This document shows positions 15,418-20,824 of a stretch of DNA of 20,824 nucleotides, in pieces. This DNA is from Bacteroidota bacterium. GTDB taxonomy: Bacteria > Bacteroidota > Bacteroidia > NS11-12g > UBA955. The notes beneath the pieces were generated by a model. It did not search any database. It had not been told where the DNA came from and saw only the letters and a program-made list of their open reading frames with translations. The DNA lies in assembly GCA_009918425.1 (NCBI GenBank), contig RGEC01000013.1, positions 1 through 20,824 on the forward strand, written 5' to 3'. Position 1 is the stretch's first letter. Every line of letters begins with the position of its first letter. Both the position numbers and the translations under genes were made by a program.

Positions 15418-16071
15418 ATCGAGCACAAAGGTTAAATCGGGCATGACCTGCGTGATTTTTTCACGACTCAGGCCGGTTACATTCAGAAAATAAACTTTTT
15501 GGTTTTTAATATCACATTGACCGCCCAGCCATGACAAATCTACAATCTCTTTTCCTTGTGCATCTTTTCTGTAACTCCTTACCGGAATAAGGCAATACCA
15601 GGCGGCGGCAAAGCCATTGTCATCGGTTGCAGGGGCAATTCTTTGAATGGGTCCTGCCAGTATTTTTTCATATTCGGGCCTGCCATCATCACTCATCTTC
15701 ATTCGTTCAATATAGGCCTGTTTGCTTTTGTAGAATTGGATAATGGTGTTTGGTGTGAATGAGGCCAGCTCTGAATAATCTTTAGCTTGTTCGGCCCTGC
15801 AGAGGCGGTTGGCGGCAAGCTGAAATAGGCGAGCAAACTTTAGGCTGTCTTTTCCGGTTTCGTCTTTGTTTATCGTGTCTTTGAGCATTGGAACCGGTAT
15901 GGAGTCAAGTGTTTTTAAGGCAAGAGGATCGTTTTGGATAAATGGCAACTTAGTGGCAACAGAGTCTACTTTATCTGTATCGGTTTCTACGCCTAAGTTA
16001 TTGCCATCCTTGCCAGACTGGCAGGAAAATGCGATTAAAATGCAGCATAAGAAAGTTGCGGTACTGCGCAT
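15409..16071 (-). CDS. lipoprotein of unknown function
   Basis: 220 residues from the ATG at 16071 (MRSTATFLCCILIAFSC), giving a compact lipoprotein signal with lipobox IAFSC. A further in-frame ATG at 16101 would add ten polar residues ahead of the signal and would sit at or before the likely transcription start (TATCTTCG at 16115-16108), so I prefer the shorter form. The first ~55 mature residues are Asp/Thr/Lys-rich and probably disordered. A globular part follows (RLFQLAANRLCRAEQAKDYSELASFTPN, then beta-type segments GFAAAWYCLIPVRSYRKDAQGKEIVDLSWLGGQC). No family recognised. It is a single-gene unit between two plus-strand operons; its 3' end overlaps the neighbouring terminator. Confidence 0.75.
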   Translation of the reverse strand: MRSTATFLCCILIAFSCQSGKDGNNLGVETDTDKVDSVATKLPFIQNDPLALKTLDSIPVPMLKDTINKDETGKDSLKFARLFQLAANRLCRAEQAKDYSELASFTPNTIIQFYKSKQAYIERMKMSDDGRPEYEKILAGPIQRIAPATDDNGFAAAWYCLIPVRSYRKDAQGKEIVDLSWLGGQCDIKNQKVYFLNVTGLSREKITQVMPDLTFVLDKK

Positions 16072-16107
16072 AAGACCTATATAACGATTTGATAATTCCA
16101 TGTATTG

Positions 16108-16115
16108 CGAAGATA
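16108..16115 (-). promoter_or_regulatory. possible -7 element for the lipoprotein gene
   Basis: Read on the minus strand, TATCTTCG differs from TAnnTTTG at one position. It would place the transcription start near 16101 and leave a leader of about 30 nt before the ATG at 16071. No clear -33 element. Confidence 0.3.
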
Positions 16116-16156
16116 TAACATATGTTTTGGTGGAATGATTTTATTCTATACGCTTA

Positions 16157-16188
16157 TTTGCAAAATTGAACAAAAAGTTATAACTTCG
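16157..16188 (+). promoter_or_regulatory. mazEF promoter (-33 TTTG, -7 TAACTTCG)
   Basis: TTTG at 16157-16160 and TAACTTCG at 16181-16188 are separated by 20 bp, within the 19-21 bp spacing of Bacteroidota primary-sigma promoters. The -7 element has one mismatch (C for T). Predicted transcription start is near 16195, about 12 nt before the mazE ATG. Confidence 0.6.
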
Positions 16189-16195
16189 TAATTAC
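16175..16195. promoter_or_regulatory. two adjacent palindromes over the mazEF promoter, candidate operator
   Basis: AAGTTATAACTT (16175-16186) is a perfect 12-bp palindrome overlapping the -7 element, followed one base later by GTAATTAC (16188-16195), a perfect 8-bp palindrome at the predicted start site. MazE antitoxins and MazEF complexes typically bind palindromes over their own promoter, so this is the natural candidate site for autoregulation. Confidence 0.5.
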
Positions 16196-16206
16196 ATTGC
16201 TTTAGT

Positions 16207-16452
16207 ATGGACGTTTCATTAATTGCAATCGGCAATTCAAAAGGAATAAGGCTTCCCAAGGCCGTAATTGAAAAATACAATCTTGAAGGAACCATTGAAT
16301 TGGTGCTTGAGAAGGGGTATATTATATTAAAGCCAAAATCCAAAGCCCGCAAAGGTTGGGATGAAGCATTCAGGAAAATGCGTGAAAATGGTGATGACAC
16401 ACTGTTGATTCCGGATGTTTTTCATGATGAAGATTCAGAAGAATGGATTTGA
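16207..16452 (+). CDS. mazE: MazE-like antitoxin, AbrB/SpoVT DNA-binding fold
   Basis: 81 residues. The N-terminal ~47 residues fit the swapped-hairpin AbrB fold of MazE (IAIGNSKGIRLPKAVIEKY, then LEGTIELVLEKGYIILKPK). The C-terminal tail is acidic (DDTLLIPDVFHDEDSEEWI), as expected for the flexible toxin-binding segment. It would neutralise the MazF nuclease and, as dimer or complex, repress its own promoter. The gene is preceded by a recognisable promoter and palindromes, and it overlaps mazF by 10 bp, which gives translational coupling and the usual antitoxin-first order. Confidence 0.88.
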   Translation: MDVSLIAIGNSKGIRLPKAVIEKYNLEGTIELVLEKGYIILKPKSKARKGWDEAFRKMRENGDDTLLIPDVFHDEDSEEWI

Positions 16453-16766
16453 AACAGTATCAAATTGTATTGGTGAATTTGGACCCAACATTGGGTAGTG
16501 AAATGAAAAAGACACGGCCTTGCGTAATTATTTCTCCGAATGAAATGAATCAATATTTACAAACCATTGTGGTTGCGCCTATGACGAGCAGTTCAAAAAG
16601 CTATCCTACCCGGGTTGCGGTTCATCACAACCATACAGCAGGCTGGGTAGTGTTGGATCAGATTAGGACGGTTGACAGGCTGCGTATTGTAAAGGTTTTG
16701 GGGGTGCTAACGGAAAAAGAAATTCATCAAGTGAAATTTGTTCTTCATGAAACATACGTTGCTTAA
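16443..16766 (+). CDS. mazF: MazF/PemK-family endoribonuclease toxin
   Basis: 107 residues, full family length. It opens with YQIVLVNLDPTLGSEMKKTRPCVII, the MazF beta1-beta2 region. The conserved catalytic pair of B. subtilis MazF, Arg25 and Thr48, is found at exactly the same numbers here (KKTRP and PMTSS). The later LDQIRTVDRLRI block is also typical. These toxins cut single-stranded mRNA at short sequence-specific sites and slow growth; this protein's cleavage motif cannot be predicted. All key residues are intact, so the module looks functional. It is followed by a bidirectional terminator shared with dnaK. Confidence 0.92.
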   Translation: MDLKQYQIVLVNLDPTLGSEMKKTRPCVIISPNEMNQYLQTIVVAPMTSSSKSYPTRVAVHHNHTAGWVVLDQIRTVDRLRIVKVLGVLTEKEIHQVKFVLHETYVA

Positions 16767-16789
16767 GTATAGGTTCATTTTCAGACCAC

Positions 16790-16821
16790 AAAAAAAGGCA
16801 CCATAAAGTGCCTCTTTTTTT
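16790..16821. terminator. bidirectional terminator between mazF and dnaK
   Basis: Hairpin AGGCAC - CATAAA - GTGCCT (16796-16801 and 16808-16813), flanked by a run of seven A on the left and seven T on the right (after one C). It therefore works as an intrinsic terminator on both strands, 24 bp after mazF and 18 bp after the dnaK stop. Confidence 0.88.
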
Positions 16822-16838
16822 GTTAATTAAATCAGGAA

Positions 16839-18737
16839 TTATTTCACTTCTTCGAAGTCTACATCCTCTACTTTGCCGTCATTTTCACTTTTGCCGGCAC
16901 CTTCGGTTCCGGTTGTTTCTCCGGCCTGATTGGCTGCGTTGTACATATCCTGGCTGGCAGCTTCCCAGGCTTTGCTGAGTTCTGCTGTTGCAGTTTCTAT
17001 AGCCGCCAGATCTTTGGCTTCGTGCGCTTTTTTCAAAGATTCCAATGCAGTTTCAATAGCGGTTTTCTTTTCAGCCGGAATCTTATCGCCGTATTCTTTA
17101 AGTTGCTTTTCGGTGCTGAAAATTAAGGTGTCGGCAGCGTTTAGCTTATCCACTTCCTCACGGCGCTTGGCATCTGCTTCGGCGTTTTCCTGAGCTTCCT
17201 GCTTCATCTTTTCGATGTCTTCCTTGCTCAGGCCGCTGCTGGCTTCAATACGGATTTTCTGTTCTTTGCCGGTGGCTTTGTCTTTAGCGCTCACACTTAA
17301 AATACCGTTGGCGTCAATGTCGAAGGTAACTTCAATCTGGGGCACACCGCGGGGCGAAGGGGGAATTCCGTCCAGGATAAATTTGCCAATCGTTTTATTG
17401 TCGCGGGCCATCGGTCTTTCTCCCTGCAGCACATGAATTTCTACCTGTGGCTGATTGTCAGCAGCAGTGCTGAAAACTTCGGTTTTCTTTGTGGGAATGG
17501 TGGTGTTAGACTCAATCATTTTGGTAAACACGCTGCCCATGGTTTCAATACCGAGACTTAGCGGTGTTACGTCCAGCAGCAGGATGTCTTTTACTTCGCC
17601 GGTTAACACACCGCCCTGCAGCGCTGCGCCAATGGCAACTACCTCATCAGGGTTTACACCTTTGCTGGGCGATTTTCCAAAGAAATCTTCTACCAGTTTT
17701 TGAATAGCGGGAATACGTGTAGAGCCACCTACCAGTATCACTTCGTCAATATCTGAAGGATTCATGCCGGCATCGGAGAGAGCCTTTTTGCAGGGCTCAA
17801 GCGTACGCTGAATAAGCGTAGCGGCCAGTTGTTCAAATTTGCTGCGGGTGAGTTTGCGCACCAGGTGAGCAGGTACACCGTCAATAGCCGTGATGTAAGG
17901 CAGGTTAATATCGGTTTCAGTGCTGCTGGACAGCTCTATTTTCGCTTTTTCGGCCGCTTCCTTCAGGCGCTGCAGCGCCATGGGATCCTTGCGCAGGTCC
18001 ATGTTTTGCTCCGATTTGAATTCTTCGGCCAGCCAGTCAATGATTACCTGGTCAAAGTCATCACCGCCAAGATGGGTGTCGCCGTTGGTGCTTTTTACTT
18101 CAAATACACCGTCACCGAGCTCAAGCACGCTTATATCAAAGGTTCCACCACCCAGGTCATATACGGCAATCTTCATGTCCTGACCTTTTTTGTCCATGCC
18201 ATAGGCAAGTGCAGCCGCGGTAGGCTCGTTGATGATACGTTCCACTTTCAGTCCTGCAATTTCACCGGCTTCTTTGGTGGCTTGTCTTTGAGCATCATCG
18301 AAATAGGCGGGAACTGTAATAACGGCGCGGGAAACTTCCTGACCCAGAAAATCCTCGGCAGTTTTCTTCATTTTCTGCAGCACCATGGCGCTGATTTCCT
18401 GAGGTGTGTAGGTGCGGTCGCCAATCTGTACGCGGGGCGTGTCGTTATCGCCTTTTACTACTTCATAACTTACACGGCCTGTTTCGGTCTGTACATTGGA
18501 GAACTTTTCACCCATGAAACGCTTGATGGATGAAACGGTGTGACGGGGGTTGGTGATGGCCTGACGCTTGGCAGGGTCACCTACTTTTCTCTCACCGTTG
18601 CCGCCATCCAGAAAAGCAACAATCGATGGAGTAGTGCGACGTCCTTCGCTGTTGGCAATCACAACGGGCTCGTTTCCTTCCAGTACGGCAACACAACTGT
18701 TGGTGGTGCCTAAATCAATACCTATAATTTTACTCAT
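16839..18737 (-). CDS. dnaK: molecular chaperone DnaK (Hsp70)
   Basis: 632 residues, normal bacterial length. N-terminal ATPase signatures are GIDLGTTNSCVAV (5-17), YDLGGGTFDISVLE (near 193-206) and VGGSTRIP (near 336-343). The conserved linker is DVLLLDVTPLSLGIET-like. The substrate-binding domain has IPTKKTEVFSTA and GERPMARDNK, and an alpha-helical lid is followed by a Gly/Glu-rich tail ending in EDVDFEEVK. It is an ATP-driven chaperone in the cytoplasm, working with DnaJ and GrpE, neither of which is in this window. It stands behind a lipoprotein gene with an 86-bp gap holding a probable promoter and repeats, and ends at the terminator shared with mazF. Confidence 0.98.
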   Translation of the reverse strand: MSKIIGIDLGTTNSCVAVLEGNEPVVIANSEGRRTTPSIVAFLDGGNGERKVGDPAKRQAITNPRHTVSSIKRFMGEKFSNVQTETGRVSYEVVKGDNDTPRVQIGDRTYTPQEISAMVLQKMKKTAEDFLGQEVSRAVITVPAYFDDAQRQATKEAGEIAGLKVERIINEPTAAALAYGMDKKGQDMKIAVYDLGGGTFDISVLELGDGVFEVKSTNGDTHLGGDDFDQVIIDWLAEEFKSEQNMDLRKDPMALQRLKEAAEKAKIELSSSTETDINLPYITAIDGVPAHLVRKLTRSKFEQLAATLIQRTLEPCKKALSDAGMNPSDIDEVILVGGSTRIPAIQKLVEDFFGKSPSKGVNPDEVVAIGAALQGGVLTGEVKDILLLDVTPLSLGIETMGSVFTKMIESNTTIPTKKTEVFSTAADNQPQVEIHVLQGERPMARDNKTIGKFILDGIPPSPRGVPQIEVTFDIDANGILSVSAKDKATGKEQKIRIEASSGLSKEDIEKMKQEAQENAEADAKRREEVDKLNAADTLIFSTEKQLKEYGDKIPAEKKTAIETALESLKKAHEAKDLAAIETATAELSKAWEAASQDMYNAANQAGETTGTEGAGKSENDGKVEDVDFEEVK

Positions 18738-18764
18738 GATTTCGGTTTAGCCATCTAGGAACAA

Positions 18765-18772
18765 CAAAAATG
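18765..18772 (-). promoter_or_regulatory. possible -7 element of dnaK
   Basis: On the minus strand CATTTTTG matches TAnnTTTG at all but the first base, 27 bp upstream of the dnaK ATG, giving a leader of about 20 nt. No TTTG is seen at the -33 position. The place is instead taken by the GCCATTTC repeat, which may indicate activator or repressor control. Confidence 0.4.
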
Positions 18773-18781
18773 CCAAGGCCT

Positions 18782-18832
18782 GAAATGGCTGTTTGGTATG
18801 ACGAAATGGCAGTAAGACTGATTTTATGGCAG
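18782..18832. repeat. three phased ATGGCWG repeats upstream of dnaK
   Basis: GAAATGGCTG (from 18782), GAAATGGCAG (from 18803) and TTTATGGCAG (from 18823) share ATGGC(A/T)G at offsets of 21 and 20 bp, that is, two helical turns. The first two share the 8-mer GAAATGGC exactly. The middle copy is also the right half of an imperfect dyad, TGAC - GAAAT - GGCA (18799-18811). The array covers the region just upstream of the likely dnaK promoter and enters the last codons of the preceding gene. Confidence 0.5.
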
Positions 18833-19831
18833 AATGTTCAGCGGTTTGGTTTCGCTGTTGTTGCGCATAAACAGAATGGAGCCTGCATCAAATTTCACTT
18901 TATCTATGCGTTGTATGCATCGACTGGCAAAAAGTCCGATTCCGCCCTGGATATTACTGAACTCTGCCTGCTTTTGCACTATACCAATAGAGGGCTCGTT
19001 TACAGAAATGTAATCTGACAAGAGCTGGTTACCTCCATAAACCCGCATACCGGCATACTTCATACGGTGATACAAGCCCAGATCGGCGGTAATGGTATTG
19101 CGTAAAAACTGAAGCAAAGCAAGCCTTGGGATTTTATAGAGCATGTTGCTGCTTCCAAGGGCAGAAGCGTTGGTCAAAACATTCCAGGTAGCAACTTTGG
19201 TGGTTTTATTAGAGGTGTCACTAACCGGGAATTCATCATAGGTAATATCGAGTTTGATATCGTAAGCAAAGCTGTTCTGCCCCGCTTTTAAACTGATAGT
19301 GAGGTATTCGGGTGTAACGGCAAAATTGCTGGTTGAATCGCGGAAAGGAGATAGGATGTTGGCCATGCCTACCAAGTTGGTTTCGGCCCGCACCGAGTTG
19401 CCGGATTTTGGACTCATTACTTCCAGAATGTAGCGTTTGCCCGGATCAAGTGCCCTGGCTCCTGACGTGGAAAGGCGATACAACGGATTGATGTCGTTGG
19501 CAAACAATCCGGAGTCTTTTGGTATATTCCATACCCTTGTAAGATTATCAGAAAAAGAATTATCTGAAGACCTCAATGTCACAACCGCTGAGTCCAGGTA
19601 AAGAGAATCGCTGATTTTGGCCACCTGAAGAGCGCCAGTGTTCTCATTCAGAAAAGCTTTGGCAATCCTGATATACTGCACACTGTCATTCGCATTAAGC
19701 ATGCCGTATACCACAATAGTTTCTTTCCAGTTTGCATTGATATCCAGGTCGTTTTTGCAGGAAAAAAGCAGCATAATTACCGCAAAAAATGCGGAGATTA
19801 AAGCGCGGTATAAGGAGGTCAGTTTTTTCAC
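18824..19831 (-). CDS. lipoprotein, DUF4249-like
   Basis: 335 residues starting at a GTG, the only start compatible with the signal peptide. Lipobox MLLFSC places the lipid-modified Cys at residue 25. The mature N-terminus (WKETIVVYGMLNANDSVQYIRIAKAF) and the repeated beta-strand pattern with RYILEVMSPKSGNSVRAET resemble DUF4249 lipoproteins of Bacteroidota, often found near TonB-dependent transporters; none is present here. The C-terminal GGIGLFASR block also suits that family. Function unknown; surface or periplasmic binding is a guess. It lies upstream of dnaK on the same strand with an 86-bp gap, so read-through into dnaK is possible. It diverges from the coiled-coil protein gene over 52 bp. 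Confidence 0.75.
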   Translation of the reverse strand: MKKLTSLYRALISAFFAVIMLLFSCKNDLDINANWKETIVVYGMLNANDSVQYIRIAKAFLNENTGALQVAKISDSLYLDSAVVTLRSSDNSFSDNLTRVWNIPKDSGLFANDINPLYRLSTSGARALDPGKRYILEVMSPKSGNSVRAETNLVGMANILSPFRDSTSNFAVTPEYLTISLKAGQNSFAYDIKLDITYDEFPVSDTSNKTTKVATWNVLTNASALGSSNMLYKIPRLALLQFLRNTITADLGLYHRMKYAGMRVYGGNQLLSDYISVNEPSIGIVQKQAEFSNIQGGIGLFASRCIQRIDKVKFDAGSILFMRNNSETKPLNILP

Positions 19832-19858
19832 AACTATGCTTAAGTCAGCTTTTTGGTC

Positions 19859-19866
19859 TAACTTTG
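19859..19866 (+). promoter_or_regulatory. -7 promoter element for the LamG/coiled-coil gene
   Basis: TAACTTTG is an exact match to TAnnTTTG. Transcription would start near 19873, which favours ATG 19884 over the in-frame ATG at 19836. No -33 TTTG is obvious. Confidence 0.5.
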
Positions 19867-19867
19867 C

Positions 19868-19883
19868 CTTTGCTCCTGCAAAG
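19868..19883. repeat. 6-bp inverted repeat directly before the start codon
   Basis: CTTTGC - TCCT - GCAAAG, perfect 6-bp arms around a 4-base loop, ending on the base before ATG 19884. It overlaps the predicted transcription start, so it may be an operator for the divergent region or, if transcribed, a small hairpin at the start codon. Confidence 0.4.
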
Positions 19884-20824
19884 ATGAGGAAAATTATCGG
19901 CCTTTTTTGTCTGCTCTGCTATTTTTACCGTGCGCATACACAGCAGGTAACAAAAGAGTTTATGAAGTTGCTGTGGGAAGATGATTTTCAGAAACTGGAT
20001 AACACATGGTCGCAACAATCAACAGCAGATAACTTCTTTATTGGCTCTTCTGAAGGTTTTGAGGTTTGGCGAAAAAGCAAGCGTACCGGTTTTTTTATTT
20101 TTCCACTCAAAGTTCAGGAATTTGGGGTTTTTGAAGCAACGCTGCAGTTTGTTTTCGATGGAAAGGGTAGCACTGACAATTCAGCCGGGCTGGTTTTACA
20201 AGCACAGCCGGATGGTCATGGAGCGGTTATAATTGAGGTAAACCGCAAAAAACAATTCAGAATACGCAGAGCCGCAGCCCATAGGATTTTACCTGTAAAT
20301 GAGCCAAATGGCGGCTGGCGAAAACCCCAGAAGAAGATAAAAGGTGATGCCATCACTATAACCGTAAAAACATATGACAAGGTATATGATGTTTTTATCA
20401 ATGGTATTTATGTGCACAGCTTCACAGAAATTGAATACTCGAAAGGGTGGATAGGATTGTATGTTGGGCCCGAAACGAAGGTCATTTATAAAAAAATAGC
20501 GGTAAAAATAGACGATGAAGCATCCTCTGTCCCTGGTGCTGCAATTGCTTTTCCGGATGATAGAAAATCTTTAAACCTGGCGATTGCACGATTAAAGGAA
20601 GTTATTCAGAAGAAAGATCTTCGTATTGCAGAGCTTGAAAATCAACTTAAAGACCAGTCGGGCCAGAATTACAAAGCGGATAGCGTATTGCTGAAGCAAT
20701 CACAGGAGGCAGTGGCTCGGGTAGATGAACTGGAAATTGAACTTGAAAAAGCCAATTCCGATAAGCTTGCGTTGGAGAAAGAGTTACTCAAACTCCAACA
20801 ATTCAAAAATGCCGTGACCGGATC
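19884..20824 (+). CDS. secreted protein with LamG/DUF1080-like region and coiled coil (3' truncated)
   Basis: The frame is open from ATG 19884 to the end of the window (313 codons), with no stop. A signal peptide is likely (MRKIIGLFCLLCYFYRAHTQ). Residues about 28-215 look like a concanavalin-type jellyroll of the LamG/3-keto-disaccharide-hydrolase (DUF1080) kind: WEDDFQKLDNTW at the start, AGLVLQAQPDG in the core, YDVFINGIYVHSF and GWIGLYVGPETKVIYKKIAVK at the end. From about 235 a heptad-rich coiled coil begins (LKEVIQKKDLRIAELENQL and onwards) and continues to the edge. Such domains bind carbohydrate or peptide; the coiled coil suggests oligomerisation or a periplasmic scaffold. Function unknown. 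An in-frame ATG at 19836 is less likely because the -7 element lies after it. Confidence 0.75.
   Translation, partial: MRKIIGLFCLLCYFYRAHTQQVTKEFMKLLWEDDFQKLDNTWSQQSTADNFFIGSSEGFEVWRKSKRTGFFIFPLKVQEFGVFEATLQFVFDGKGSTDNSAGLVLQAQPDGHGAVIIEVNRKKQFRIRRAAAHRILPVNEPNGGWRKPQKKIKGDAITITVKTYDKVYDVFINGIYVHSFTEIEYSKGWIGLYVGPETKVIYKKIAVKIDDEASSVPGAAIAFPDDRKSLNLAIARLKEVIQKKDLRIAELENQLKDQSGQNYKADSVLLKQSQEAVARVDELEIELEKANSDKLALEKELLKLQQFKNAVTG

Noticed and set aside
17829..18533. 234-codon open frame antisense to dnaK
   Set aside because: Long antisense frames inside dnaK are a known artefact of its codon usage. The product shows no domain and no separate start signal; DnaK on the other strand is unambiguous.
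19836..19883. ATG at 19836 as the start of the LamG/coiled-coil gene
   Set aside because: It precedes the exact -7 element at 19859 and would bury the signal peptide.
1..20824. CRISPR arrays, tRNA/rRNA genes, insertion sequences, prophage genes, riboswitches
   Set aside because: Looked for on both strands by eye; no repeat-spacer periodicity, cloverleaf, transposase, phage gene or known riboswitch core was seen. No intergenic gap exceeds about 140 bp.

Overview
The window reads as a chromosomal segment of a Bacteroidota bacterium, most like the Cytophagia/Chitinophagia/Sphingobacteriia side of the phylum. Evidence: a protein ending in a type A sorting domain of the type IX secretion system (T9SS), a PorT-like T9SS component, several small lipoproteins with phylum-typical lipoboxes, a DUF4249-like lipoprotein, a Bacteroidota-style Tgt, and promoter-like sequences of the TAnnTTTG (-7) / TTTG (-33) type. 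Coding density is very high and many genes touch or overlap. I see no tRNA, rRNA, CRISPR array, insertion sequence or prophage.

Left part (1-5088): the 3' end of an outer-membrane barrel gene abuts an 822-residue secreted T9SS cargo protein. Converging on it from the right is a minus-strand operon, yihA/engB - meaB - NADPH-dependent FMN reductase, whose last gene overlaps the cargo gene tail to tail by 26 bp.

Centre (5151-12254): a run of eight tightly packed plus-strand genes, ubiE/menG - porT-like - tgt - LptF/G-type permease - lipoprotein - lipoprotein - secreted subtilase - small secreted protein. Gaps are 2-4 bp or overlaps of 4-13 bp, so it probably acts as one operon. It starts with quinone and tRNA-modification housekeeping genes and becomes increasingly devoted to the cell envelope. 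The two lipoproteins look like diverged tandem paralogues and are the least explained part of the window. The operon ends directly against a convergent rRNA methyltransferase gene (RlmI-like) with no spacer.

Right-centre (13463-16766): a NIF3-family metal protein and a coiled-coil/zinc-ribbon protein form a two-gene operon closed by a hairpin terminator. Then come a minus-strand lipoprotein of unknown function and a mazEF toxin-antitoxin pair with its own promoter and two palindromes that may be the autoregulatory operator. A bidirectional terminator separates mazF from dnaK.

Right end (16839-20824): dnaK lies on the minus strand behind a DUF4249-like lipoprotein gene, with phased GAAATGGC-type repeats just upstream that may be a heat-shock control region. 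Diverging from the lipoprotein gene is a secreted protein with a LamG/DUF1080-like region followed by a coiled coil; it runs off the end of the window.

Most of the window is conserved housekeeping. The points most worth following up are the tandem lipoprotein-subtilase cassette, a Tgt that has lost all four zinc ligands, the mazEF operator, the dnaK upstream repeats, and the palindrome between the rlmI-like and nif3-like genes.
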